Made by a program: the position numbers and the translations under genes. Shown in pieces: positions 17,907 to 26,050 of a stretch of DNA of 64,000 bases. The stretch's first letter is position 1. Every line of letters begins with the position of its first letter. The notes beneath the pieces were generated by a model. It was not told the origin of the DNA and did not search any database. It saw nothing but the letters and a program-made list of their open reading frames with translations. Source of the stretch: Burkholderiales bacterium. Lineage in GTDB: Bacteria > Pseudomonadota > Gammaproteobacteria > Burkholderiales > Burkholderiaceae_C. The stretch lies in the NCBI GenBank assembly GCA_016702555.1, contig JADJDV010000007.1, positions 558,001 to 622,000 of the forward strand. The letters run 5' to 3'.

Positions 17907-19244
17907 TTAGCGCTGTGGCATGTCCTTGGCGCCATAGCCCAGGCTGACGGTGGCGTCGGCCGGAATCGCGGGCATGCCGGCATTCCACTGCTCCCACGCT
18001 TCGCGCAGGGCCGCCAGCCGCGCGGGTTCGCGCGCAGCCAGGTTGGCGCGCTCGCGCTCGTCGGCGGGGATGTTGAACAAGTAGTCGTGGCCGTCCACGC
18101 GCAGGTACTTCCAGTCGCCGTCGCGGTGCGCGCGCTGGCCGCGGTGGTTCATGCGCCAGTACAGCGGGCGCTCGAACGCATGCGCCGCATCGGCCAGCAC
18201 CGGCAGCAGCGAGACGCCGTCCAGCGGGTAATCGGGGTGGGCGGCGACGCCGGCCACGTCCAGCATCGTGGCGGACCAGTCCATCGTCATGCAGGGCTGG
18301 GTGCTGACGCCGCCGGGGGCGATGACGGCCGGCCAGTGGGCGATCCAGGGCACGCGGATGCCGCCTTCGGTCAGGTCCATCTTGCCGCCGACCAGCGGCC
18401 AGTTGTCTGAAAAGCGCTCGCCGCCGTTGTCGCTGGTGAAGACGATCAGGGTGTTGTCCAGCAGCCCTTCAGCGCGCAAGGTGTCAACCAGCTGGCCGAT
18501 GCCCTCGTCCATGTGGTGGATCATGCGGCGGTAGGTGTGGATGTTGCCGCCGTGCAGGTGGAACAGGTTGTCCTTGAGCTCTTCGGCCAGCGCGGCGTCG
18601 TCGCGCGTCTCCCACGGCCAATGCGGGGCGGTGTAGTGCACGCTCAAGAAAAACGGCGTGCCGCCCCGTGCGCCGGGCGCCATGCGTTGCAGCCAGTCCA
18701 CCGAGCGCGCGGTGATCAGGTCGGTCAGGTAGCCTTCCTCGTGGTGCTCGGCATCGCCCAGGTACAGGTCGTGCGTGCCGTTGTTGCTGCAGTGGGTGAA
18801 GTAATCGACGCCGCCCGAAATGGGGCCGAAGAACTCCTCGTAGCCCGACTTCAGCGGCCCGAACACCGGCGGGTAGCCCAGGTGCCACTTGCCCATCAGC
18901 GCGGTGCGATAGCCGGCATCCTTCAGCAGCGATGGCAGCGTGGGGTGCTCGGGCGGCAGGCCCAGCGTGGTGCTGCCTTTGCTCCTGCTGTTGATGGGCT
19001 CTTCGGCCGCGCCGCGCAGGCGGTACTGGTAGCGCGCCGTCATCAGGCCAAAGCGCGTGGGCGAGCACACCGGCGAGTTGCTGTAGCCCTGCGTGAACTT
19101 CAGGCCCGCCGCGGCCAGCTGATCGAGCACGGGCGAGACGGCGCCGAAGGCCGCATCGCGCCCGCCGTAGCAGCCCAGGTCGGCAAAGCCCAGGTCGTCG
19201 GCGACGATGAAGATGAAGTTGGGGCGAGTGGTCTTGGTGGTCAT
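17907..19244 (-). CDS. Sulfatase (arylsulfatase family)
   Basis: The 445-residue alkaline-phosphatase-superfamily hydrolase has a sulfatase active site. Metal-binding aspartates lie in FIFIVADDLGFADLGCYGG. The formylglycine site is NSPVCSPTRFGLMT (C-x-P-x-R at about residue 60). Also present are GKWHLGYPP, a histidine in SVHYTAPHWPWE, and VFTSDNGGE. The CSPTR motif needs a formylglycine-generating enzyme, not seen in this window. No signal peptide is visible, so it is probably cytoplasmic. Neighbours are a SulP permease and Bug-type receptors, suggesting use of a sulfate ester; the substrate is unknown. Confidence 0.9.
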   Translation of the reverse strand: MTTKTTRPNFIFIVADDLGFADLGCYGGRDAAFGAVSPVLDQLAAAGLKFTQGYSNSPVCSPTRFGLMTARYQYRLRGAAEEPINSRSKGSTTLGLPPEHPTLPSLLKDAGYRTALMGKWHLGYPPVFGPLKSGYEEFFGPISGGVDYFTHCSNNGTHDLYLGDAEHHEEGYLTDLITARSVDWLQRMAPGARGGTPFFLSVHYTAPHWPWETRDDAALAEELKDNLFHLHGGNIHTYRRMIHHMDEGIGQLVDTLRAEGLLDNTLIVFTSDNGGERFSDNWPLVGGKMDLTEGGIRVPWIAHWPAVIAPGGVSTQPCMTMDWSATMLDVAGVAAHPDYPLDGVSLLPVLADAAHAFERPLYWRMNHRGQRAHRDGDWKYLRVDGHDYLFNIPADERERANLAAREPARLAALREAWEQWNAGMPAIPADATVSLGYGAKDMPQR

Positions 19245-19298
19245 CCGGGCCTCCGACGCTTGTCGGGAAGTCGCAAGCAGCTAAAAAATCGGGAACGC

Positions 19299-20270
19299 TT
19301 ATTCCACCTTCATGCCGGTGGCCTGGATCACCCGGCCATAGCGCGTTGACAGGTCGCCCAGCCGCTTGGCCGCGTCGGCACCGGTCAGGCCTTCGTAGAA
19401 CAAATCCAGGTTGGCCAGGCGCTGCTTGACCTGCGGCTGGGCCAGCGCGTCGGCAAAGGCTTTTTGCAGCGTCTGCACCACCGCATCGGGCGTGGCGGCA
19501 GGCACCATGGCGACGTAGAGAACTTCCTGCTCCAGCCCTTTGTGGCCGGCTTCGGCCACCGTGGGCACCTCGGGCGCCAGCGTGGAGCGCTGGCGGCTGG
19601 TGACGGCCAATGCCGTGACCTTGCCGGCTTTCACGTGCGGCAGCAGGCCGGGCGTGGCCAGCACGCCGCCGTTGACTTCGCCGCTCAGGACTGCAGTCAC
19701 AGCGGGGGTGTTGCCCTTGTAGGGCACATGGGTGATCTGCATGCCGGTGGCCTCGTGGAACACCTCAGCCGCCAGGTGGCCCGGGCTGCCCGAGCCGGCC
19801 GAGCTGAAGGTCACGCCCTTGGTCTTGCCGGCGTCCACCAGGTCGGCCAGCGTCTTGAAACCGGTCGAGGGATGCGCACCCACCAGCAGGCCCGACGAGG
19901 CAATGACCATCAAAGGCTTGAAGTCGGCCGGCTTGAAGGGCATCCCCTTGTAGATGTGCGGATTGACGGTGAAGGTCGTGTCGATCCCAATCAGCACGGT
20001 GTGGCCGTCTGGGGCGCTGCGCGCCACCTGCGCGGTGCCGATGTTGCCGGCGGCGCCGGGCTTGTTCTCGACCACGACCGGCTGCTTGAAGCGCTGCTGC
20101 AGCACCTCGGCGATGGAGCGCGCGATCATGTCCGACGGGCCGCCCGGTGGAAAGCTGTTGACGAAGCTGATGGGCTTGGATGGAAAGTCCTGCGCGCTGA
20201 CGACGCTGGCCAGGAGACCAAGTGCGGTGGCGACCAGGGTACGGTGAGCGAAGGTGCGGAGCGTGGTCAT
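19299..20270 (-). CDS. Bug family tripartite tricarboxylate transporter receptor (TctC-like)
   Basis: The 323-residue protein has an N-terminal signal peptide (residues 1-25, ending VVSAQ) and a Bug-type periplasmic binding domain. Typical stretches are FPSKPISFVNSFPPGGPSDMIAR, VVVENKPGAAGNIGTAQVARSAPDGHT, FSSAGSGSPGHLAAEVF, THVPYKGNTPAVTAVLSGEV and VPTVAEAGHKGLE. Such proteins capture carboxylates or related small molecules. No TctA/TctB membrane genes are nearby, as is common for the expanded Bug families of Burkholderiales. The open frame extends upstream to 20924 only as an artefact; the ATG at 20270 begins the signal peptide. Confidence 0.9.
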   Translation of the reverse strand: MTTLRTFAHRTLVATALGLLASVVSAQDFPSKPISFVNSFPPGGPSDMIARSIAEVLQQRFKQPVVVENKPGAAGNIGTAQVARSAPDGHTVLIGIDTTFTVNPHIYKGMPFKPADFKPLMVIASSGLLVGAHPSTGFKTLADLVDAGKTKGVTFSSAGSGSPGHLAAEVFHEATGMQITHVPYKGNTPAVTAVLSGEVNGGVLATPGLLPHVKAGKVTALAVTSRQRSTLAPEVPTVAEAGHKGLEQEVLYVAMVPAATPDAVVQTLQKAFADALAQPQVKQRLANLDLFYEGLTGADAAKRLGDLSTRYGRVIQATGMKVE

Positions 20271-20329
20271 GGGTGGGTCCGATGGTGACTGGCGTGGCGC
20301 AGACGGAAGCGTTGGCGCGACGGATGCCA

Positions 20330-21291
20330 TCAAGGCTGATAGCCCGACTTGCGCACCACCGGCGCCCATTGCGCGCGGTAGCTCTTGAGCATGGCCGCGG
20401 TCTGCGCCGGCGTGCTGGCGATGGGGGTCATCCTGGCGTCGATGAACTTGCGCTGGGTGTCGGGTTCGCTCATCACCTCGCGGATCGCCTTGGCCAGGCG
20501 TTCGACCTGCGCCTGGGGCATGGCGGCGGGGGCGAAGAAGGCGTTCCAGCCGGTCGCCACCAGGTCCAGCCCCGACTCCCTGTAGGTCGGGATGTCCTTG
20601 GCGAAGATCGAGCGCTGGGCGCCCGAGCTGGCGAGGATGCGCAGCTTGCCGCCTTCGTGCTGCGGCAGCAGCGTGTCGAGCGTGTCGAAGGCCACCGGCA
20701 CCTGGCCGCCGATCAGGTCGGTGATGAGCGGGCCGGAGCCGCGGTAGCCCACCACCTGCGCATTGACTTGCGCTTTCTCGCCGGTCATCAGCGCGAAGAA
20801 GTGCGGCAGGCTGCCGGTGGCCGGCACGCCGAAGTTGGCCTTTTCGGGTTGGCGCGCAGCCAGGCCAGCAGGTGCGACAGCTGCTTGACCGGCACGGCGG
20901 AGGCGACCGCCAGGCCGAATTCATAGTCGGTGGCGTGCGAGACGGGCTGAAAGTCCTTGTCGGGGTCGTAGCCGTTGTCCTTGAACACCAGCGGCGCCAC
21001 CACCATGATGGCCGGGTTGGCCAGCATCAGCACGTTCTGGTGGGCGGGCGCGCTCTTCAGTTGCTGCGCGGCCAGGCGGCCGCCAGCGCCGGCGCGGTTT
21101 TCGACCACCACGGTCTGGCCCAGCTTGGGGCCCAGCCGATCGGCCACCAGGCGCGCGGCGCGATCGCTGGAGCCGCCGGGCGCATACGGCACCACAATGC
21201 GCAAGCTGTTGTCGGATTGCGCCTGGGCAGGGCCCATCATCCAGCCCAGGCTGGCGGCGCTGGTGCCCAGTAGCCAATGTCTGCGGTTCAT
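20330..21291 (-). pseudogene. Second Bug family receptor, broken by a frameshift
   Basis: Two overlapping frames make one Bug receptor. The first (from 21291) carries a signal peptide (MNRRHWLLGTSAASLGWMMGPAQAQ), LRIVVPYAPGGSSDRAAR and VVVENRAGAGGRLAAQQL. The second (ending at 20330) continues with LPHFFALMTGEKAQVNAQVVGYRGSGPLITDLIGGQVPVAFDTLDTLL to the end. They join at about 20845, where one base is missing: LLAWLRANP should run on into EKANFGVPATGSLPHFF. Corrected length is about 320 residues, normal for the family. It is either a recent pseudogene or a sequencing error. It is divergent from the MarR gene. Confidence 0.82.
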
Positions 21292-21350
21292 GAAGAAGAT
21301 TCCCCGTGCAATGTCGTTCAGAAGGCGGCACTGTAGGCGGGCATGATGGA

Positions 21351-21365
21351 ATTGACCAAATCAAC
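21351..21365. promoter_or_regulatory. Candidate MarR operator
   Basis: The inverted repeat TTGA-N5-TCAA lies in the 94-bp gap between the divergent Bug receptor and MarR genes. Position is the main support; MarR operators are usually longer palindromes. Confidence 0.3.
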
Positions 21366-21385
21366 TGTTCTCGGGATTTACCCTG

Positions 21386-21859
21386 ATGCCCATGAGTCGT
21401 TTGATCCAGCCCAACACCTTGGACGACATGTTGCTGTACCAGCTGTGGCACGTGCAGGCGGCCGTGGGACGCACGGTGATGCGCATGTGCGAAACCGAGT
21501 ACGGCATCAGCCGGCGCGAGTGGCGCATGCTGGCCCAATTGGCGCGCGACGAGGGGCAAACCTCGTCGGCGCTGGCCGAGCGTGCCGCCCTCGACCGTGC
21601 CCAGACCTCACGCGCGGTGGGGCGATTGGTCGAGAAAGGTTTGGTCGTGCGCACGCCGCGCCCCGGCAACCGGCGCGAGGTGTTGCTGCAGCTGACGGCA
21701 TCGGGCCGCGCCTTGTATGCCGCGCTGCTTCCGCGGGTGGCGCGGATCAATCGCGATTTGCTTTCGGCGCTGAGCGAGGCCGAGGTGGCGACGCTGGAGG
21801 ATCTGCTGCGGCGCCTGCGCATACAAGCCGAGGGCATGGCGGGCGAATTGCATGCGTGA
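21386..21859 (+). CDS. MarR family transcriptional regulator
   Basis: The 157-residue winged-helix regulator has the MarR layout: a dimerisation helix (LYQLWHVQAAVGRTVMRMCETEYGISRREWRML), the DNA-recognition region (TSSALAERAALDRAQTSRAVGRLVEKGLVVR), a wing with conserved Asp/Arg variant (RPGNRREVLLQLTASGRALY), and C-terminal dimer helices. It is transcribed away from the Bug-Bug-sulfatase genes, so it probably represses or senses the ligand of that cluster. This role is inferred from position. Two ATGs lie close together (21386 and 21392). Confidence 0.88.
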   Translation: MPMSRLIQPNTLDDMLLYQLWHVQAAVGRTVMRMCETEYGISRREWRMLAQLARDEGQTSSALAERAALDRAQTSRAVGRLVEKGLVVRTPRPGNRREVLLQLTASGRALYAALLPRVARINRDLLSALSEAEVATLEDLLRRLRIQAEGMAGELHA

Positions 21860-21994
21860 GTCCAGAACATCGATCTGGCCGCAGCGCGTGCACCGCCTGT
21901 GCCCTACGCAAGAAAAACCACCTGCATGGCAGGCGGTCCTGTTCGGTGAAGTGGTGTCGCGCCGGGATGGCGCGGCTTTTCTTCCAGCAGGCAA

Positions 21995-22372
21995 TCAGTC
22001 GCGGCGACGACCCAGCAGCATGGCCAGGGCGGCGCCGGCGGCGGCGGCGAATGCCATCGACTTCAGCGGCTGCTCGGTGACGTAGGCGCTGGTCTTCTCG
22101 CTGTATTCCTGGAACTTGTCGCGTGCCTGTGCGCTGGTCTCGCTGGCGGCGGCCTTGCCGCGTGCCGCCATGTCGTGCACGCGGTTGGAGATGGCGTCGA
22201 TGGCCGGCTGCACGTCCTCGCGCAGCGAGCGCACCCTGGCGTCGGCCTTGTCCAGCGCCTCGTTGGCGTACAGGCGCGCGCTGTCGACGGTGTTCTCGGC
22301 CTTGTCGGCGATCTTGTCGGCGGCCTCGTGCGCGCCTTCGGTGATTTTCTGCACGGTGCTGGGGCTGTTCAT
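21995..22372 (-). CDS. DUF883 family protein (YqjD-like)
   Basis: The 125-residue protein is mostly one long helix (Ala/Lys/Glu/Asp-rich, residues 1-95). A C-terminal transmembrane helix with an arginine tail follows (MAFAAAAGAALAMLLGRRRD). It is a paralogue of the protein at 12540-12866 but is not in a yqjDEK-type run. An AGGAAA ribosome site precedes the ATG at 22372. The open frame extends further upstream, but those residues are not family-like. Confidence 0.85.
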   Translation of the reverse strand: MNSPSTVQKITEGAHEAADKIADKAENTVDSARLYANEALDKADARVRSLREDVQPAIDAISNRVHDMAARGKAAASETSAQARDKFQEYSEKTSAYVTEQPLKSMAFAAAAGAALAMLLGRRRD

Positions 22373-22500
22373 GGTGGATTTCCTTTCATGGCGCTCGGCG
22401 CCGTTGGGTGGTGGCAGGGCTGGGTCGCGTTCGTGGAACGCAGCGTCTGTTGGAGTGTGGAACCAGTCCAGAGTTTCCGGCCGATCCGGCGCGCACGCCA

Positions 22501-23994
22501 TCAGCCGGGCGCCGCGGCCTCTGTCGGCGCCTCGGGTGGCATCGCGTAGGATTGTGCCGACACCGACATGGTCGCCATGGCATCGGCCAGCGCGCTCTGC
22601 GGCTTGGCCGCACGGCGCGGGATGGTGCCGGTGATGCGTGAGCCGCGGCCGCGCGCGGCGTTGATGTCGAGTCGCCCGCCGCTGGCCTCGATCCGGTGCT
22701 GCATGCCAACCAGGCCGTGCGAGGCCTGCGGCAGCCGGCTCGGATCGAAGCCGATGCCGTCGTCACTGACAGAAACCTCGGCGTGGTAGACATAGTTCTT
22801 CAGCGTGACCATGACTTTTTTTGCCTGCGCGTACTTGCCGATGTTGGTCAAAGCCTCCTGCACCACGCGGTAGATCGTCAGTTCGCTGGCGGGGTCGAGA
22901 TCCACCGGCTCCAGGGCGGTGTCGACCTGCAGCGCGGCGCGGTCGGCGAACTCGCGGCACAGGATCTCCAGCGAGGCGACCAGCCCCAGATTGGTCAGCG
23001 ACGACGGGCGCAGATCCTCGATGATGCGGCGCTTCAGCGCGATGCCCTGGTTGAGCGTCTCGGTCAGGTGCTGCAGCCGGTCCGTGAAATCGTCGGCGCC
23101 CGGCGGAATGCGGGATTTCAGGCGCGCCACGTCGAGCTTGGCCGCGGTGAGCAGCGCACCCATCTCGTCGTGCAGTTCGCGCGCCAGGTGCGCGCGCTCA
23201 TCCTCCACCGCCTGCTGCAGATGGGTGGCCAGCTCGGTCAGGCGCGAGGTGCGCTCGCGCACTTGCGACTCGAGCGCGTCGCGCTCGGCCTCCAGCAGCG
23301 CCTGCTGCTGCGCGTCGGCGCGGCGCGTGGCGCGGATCTGGTTGACATAGAGGAAGAAGGCCAGGAAGGCCGCCAGCACCCCGGCGGCAAGACCGAAGCG
23401 CGAGACGTTGAGCAGGCGATAGATCTCGGCTCGCTTGGTCTGCACCAGCGATTGCGCCAGCGCGCGCAGCGCGTTGCCCTGCGCCTGGAAGGCGCGCATC
23501 TGCTGCAGCCCGACGTTGGAGGTGACCACGAAATTCACCACCTCGGGCCGCTCCTCCTCGCGCATGCGCACCGTCAGCGCCATCTCGCCGATCTTCTGCG
23601 ACAGCAGGCTCACGAAGCTGGTCATGGCGTCCGACTCGGCCATGGCCGCGGGTGCCTGCGCCGTCAAATCCTTGAGCAGGCGCTCGGTCTCTGCCAGCGC
23701 GGCGTTGTAGGGTGTCAGGTACTCGCGATCCCCGGTGATGATGTAACCGCGCTGGCTTGACTCGGCTTCCAGCAGCGCCCGCGCCAGCCCGTTGATGGTG
23801 GTGCGCGTCGAGTGGAGCTGCTGGATCGACTGCAGGGCGGCCGTGATGCGGCGATGCGTGCTTTCATTGAGCCAGATCATTGCCAACGCACACAGCGCGG
23901 CGACGATCAGCGTCGCGCCAAGCGACAGCGGGCGCAGCTTGCGTGGCGGGTCGTGGGGAGTAATGGCGGTCAAATCGGGCATGATGCTTGGCAC
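22501..23994 (-). CDS. Sensor histidine kinase with CHASE3 domain (NarX/DegS-type)
   Basis: The 497-residue membrane kinase has a first helix at residues 22-42, then a periplasmic CHASE3-like sensor domain (residues about 45-190: LARALLEAESSQRGYIITGDREYL). A second helix lies at 202-220, followed by a coiled linker and a HisKA_3 domain with the phospho-acceptor in ERAHLARELHDEMGALLTAAKLDVARL. The HATPase domain has VVQEALTNIGKYAQA, DDGIGFDP and HGLVGMQHRIEASGG. The last 45 residues look disordered. HisKA_3 kinases pair with LuxR-type regulators, and one is encoded divergently 65 bp away. Confidence 0.92.
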   Translation of the reverse strand: MPSIMPDLTAITPHDPPRKLRPLSLGATLIVAALCALAMIWLNESTHRRITAALQSIQQLHSTRTTINGLARALLEAESSQRGYIITGDREYLTPYNAALAETERLLKDLTAQAPAAMAESDAMTSFVSLLSQKIGEMALTVRMREEERPEVVNFVVTSNVGLQQMRAFQAQGNALRALAQSLVQTKRAEIYRLLNVSRFGLAAGVLAAFLAFFLYVNQIRATRRADAQQQALLEAERDALESQVRERTSRLTELATHLQQAVEDERAHLARELHDEMGALLTAAKLDVARLKSRIPPGADDFTDRLQHLTETLNQGIALKRRIIEDLRPSSLTNLGLVASLEILCREFADRAALQVDTALEPVDLDPASELTIYRVVQEALTNIGKYAQAKKVMVTLKNYVYHAEVSVSDDGIGFDPSRLPQASHGLVGMQHRIEASGGRLDINAARGRGSRITGTIPRRAAKPQSALADAMATMSVSAQSYAMPPEAPTEAAAPG

Positions 23995-24059
23995 TAGAAT
24001 GACCGGACGTCGATGCCATCGACGCGGGCAATTCGCAACCCATTGTAGAAAGACGTACC

Positions 24060-24692
24060 GTGATCAGAATCGGCATCGTGGATGACCACGCCATCGTGCG
24101 CTCGGGACTCAAGCAATTTTTCTCGGAGCACGTGGATTTGCGTGTCGCCGGCGAGGCGGCCAGCGGCCGCGAGGCGATCGATCTGGTGCGCACCACCGAG
24201 TTGGACGTGCTGGTGATGGACTTGTCGATGCCCGGGCAAAGCGGCATCGACGCACTGGCCATGATCCGCGCCAAGGCGCCGGACGTCGGCATCCTGATCC
24301 TCTCGGGCTACCCCGAAGAGCACTACGCGATGAACCTGATCCGCCAGGGCGCCAGCGGCTACCTGAACAAGGAGTGCGAGCCGAGCGAGATCGTCGAGGC
24401 GATCCGCACCATCGCGCTGGGCAAGCGTTACATCACGCCCTCGGTGGCCGAATTGCTGGCGCAGCAGCTGGGTCGCAAGAACGACGCGATGCCGCATGAG
24501 CAGCTGTCGGAGCGCGAGTTCCAGGTCTTCCTCAAGCTGGCCCGCGGTCAGACCGCCGGCGACATCGCCGAGGCGCTGTCGCTGTCGGTGAAGACGGTCA
24601 GCACCTACCGCACCCGACTGATGGAGAAGATGGGGCTCAACTCGAACAGCGACCTCACCTACTACGCGCTGAAGAACAAGCTGATCGACTGA
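24060..24692 (+). CDS. NarL/FixJ family response regulator
   Basis: The 210-residue protein has a receiver domain (acidic pocket IVDDH, phospho-acceptor Asp in LDVLVMDLSMPGQSG near residue 53, Lys in GYLNKECEPSE) followed by a LuxR-type HTH (LSEREFQVFLKLARGQTAGDIAEALSLSVKTVSTYRTRLMEKMGL). The best start is a GTG at 24060, because translation from it begins directly with IRIGIVDDH. It is divergent from the CHASE3 kinase at 22501-23994, its likely partner. The layout resembles GacA/UvrY- and FixJ-like regulators; targets are unknown. Confidence 0.92.
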   Translation: MIRIGIVDDHAIVRSGLKQFFSEHVDLRVAGEAASGREAIDLVRTTELDVLVMDLSMPGQSGIDALAMIRAKAPDVGILILSGYPEEHYAMNLIRQGASGYLNKECEPSEIVEAIRTIALGKRYITPSVAELLAQQLGRKNDAMPHEQLSEREFQVFLKLARGQTAGDIAEALSLSVKTVSTYRTRLMEKMGLNSNSDLTYYALKNKLID

Positions 24693-24721
24693 CGCGGCGC
24701 CCGGCGCCAGCGTGCACGCGC

Positions 24722-25114
24722 TCATTGCGGGCGGCTGTTCAGGCCCAGGCAAAAATCGATCAGGGCGTCGATGTCGGTGGACTTGTCGAACACCGCGTCC
24801 ACGCCCAGTTGCTGGCAGCGCACGCGAATGTCGGGGGTGGCGTAGTTGGTCAGCACGATCACCTTCTGGTCGGGATGGCGATCGCGGCAGGCCTGCAGCA
24901 CGCCCAGGCCGCTGCCTTGCTTGAGAAACAGATCGACGATGGCCAGATCCCATTGCGTCGCGTGCTGGGTCAGCCACCGGCTGCCCTGCTGCTCGGTTTC
25001 GGCGAAGCCGATCGGCGAGACACCGCCAAGCTCCTCGAGCGTGGCCACCAGGTTCTCGCGGATGGTCGGGTTGTCTTCGACGATGTAGGTGCGCACAGCG
25101 TTGCGGCCAGCCAT
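24722..25114 (-). CDS. Stand-alone response regulator receiver protein
   Basis: The 130-residue protein is a single receiver domain (TYIVEDNPTIRENL, phospho-acceptor Asp in DLAIVDLFLKQGSG near residue 57, switch Thr in VIVLTNYA, Lys in VFDKSTDID). It has no DNA-binding or enzymatic output, so it would act through protein contact or as a phosphate sink. It converges on the LuxR-type regulator with a 29-bp gap, which suggests a three-component local system with the CHASE3 kinase. This is inference from position. Confidence 0.88.
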   Translation of the reverse strand: MAGRNAVRTYIVEDNPTIRENLVATLEELGGVSPIGFAETEQQGSRWLTQHATQWDLAIVDLFLKQGSGLGVLQACRDRHPDQKVIVLTNYATPDIRVRCQQLGVDAVFDKSTDIDALIDFCLGLNSRPQ

Positions 25115-25257
25115 GGGATTTCAAGAATGCCTCAAGCCGCAACCGGCGTCCCGGGCTTGGGCTGGACGCGCTACGGCAACAATGAATTCGTTGAAGTGTA
25201 GGCAACGGGATGGGGTGCGGTTGCCAGTGCGCACACCGCAGGCGTGTAGGACGGCGC

Positions 25258-26019
25258 CTACGACGCTGGCCGGTCAGGGCCGCAGACGCTGCAATCGGCC
25301 TGGCGTTGCAGCCGGATCTCGCTGAACTCCGCACGGCGCGTGTCGATCATCAGCAGGCGGCCCGACAGCGAAGTGCCGATGTCGCACAGCAGCTTCAGCG
25401 CCTCGGCGGCCTGCAGCGTGCCGACGATGCCGACCAGCGGCGCGAACACGCCCATGGTGGCGCAGGCCACTTCCGGTGCTGCCTGGCTGGGCGGAAACAC
25501 GCAGGCGTAGCAGGGCGCGCCGGGCTGGCGTGGGTCGTACACCGACACCTGGCCGTCGAAGCCGATGGCGGCGCCCGAGACCAGCGGCCTGGCGTGTCGC
25601 ACGCAGGCGCGGTTGAGCGCGTGGCGGGTGGCGAAGTTGTCGCTGCAGTCGAGCACCACATCGGCGTCCGCGACCAACTCGCCCAGCAGGGCGTCGTCGG
25701 CGCGCGTCGCCACGGTGCGCAGTTTGATGTCGGCGTTGAGCGCAGCCACCGCCTGGCGCGCCGAATCCACCTTGGGCTGGCCGACGCGCGCTTCGGTGTG
25801 CATGATCTGGCGCTGCAGGTTGGTCAGGTCGACGCTGTCGTCGTCGACCAGCGTCAGCCGGCCGACCCCGGCGCTGGCCAAGTACAGCGCCGCCGGCGAG
25901 CCCAGGCCGCCGGCACCAAGAATCAGGGCGTGCGCGGCCAGCAGCTTTTGCTGCCCCTCGATGCCAATCTCGTCGAGCAGCAGGTGGCGCGAGTAGCGCA
26001 GCAGTTGCCGGTCGTCCAT
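25258..26019 (-). CDS. moeB: Molybdopterin-synthase adenylyltransferase MoeB (ThiF/HesA family)
   Basis: The 253-residue E1-like enzyme probably adenylates the C-terminus of MoaD (or ThiS). The N-terminus DDRQLLRYSRHLLLDEIGIEGQQKL is typical. The ATP site is LILGAGGLGSPAALYLASAGVGRLTLVDDDSVDLTNLQRQ. The Mg2+/Asp region is DVVLDCSDNFATRH. Zinc-binding cysteines are in CYACVFPP and CSVCGPDR. Length matches MoeB without a rhodanese domain. It lies 31 bp downstream of the processing protease gene, so it may be the second gene of that unit. A ThiF role is also possible. Confidence 0.88.
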   Translation of the reverse strand: MDDRQLLRYSRHLLLDEIGIEGQQKLLAAHALILGAGGLGSPAALYLASAGVGRLTLVDDDSVDLTNLQRQIMHTEARVGQPKVDSARQAVAALNADIKLRTVATRADDALLGELVADADVVLDCSDNFATRHALNRACVRHARPLVSGAAIGFDGQVSVYDPRQPGAPCYACVFPPSQAAPEVACATMGVFAPLVGIVGTLQAAEALKLLCDIGTSLSGRLLMIDTRRAEFSEIRLQRQADCSVCGPDRPAS

Positions 26020-26050
26020 CGCCGTCCCCGTCGCGGGCCCGCGCCGGGGT

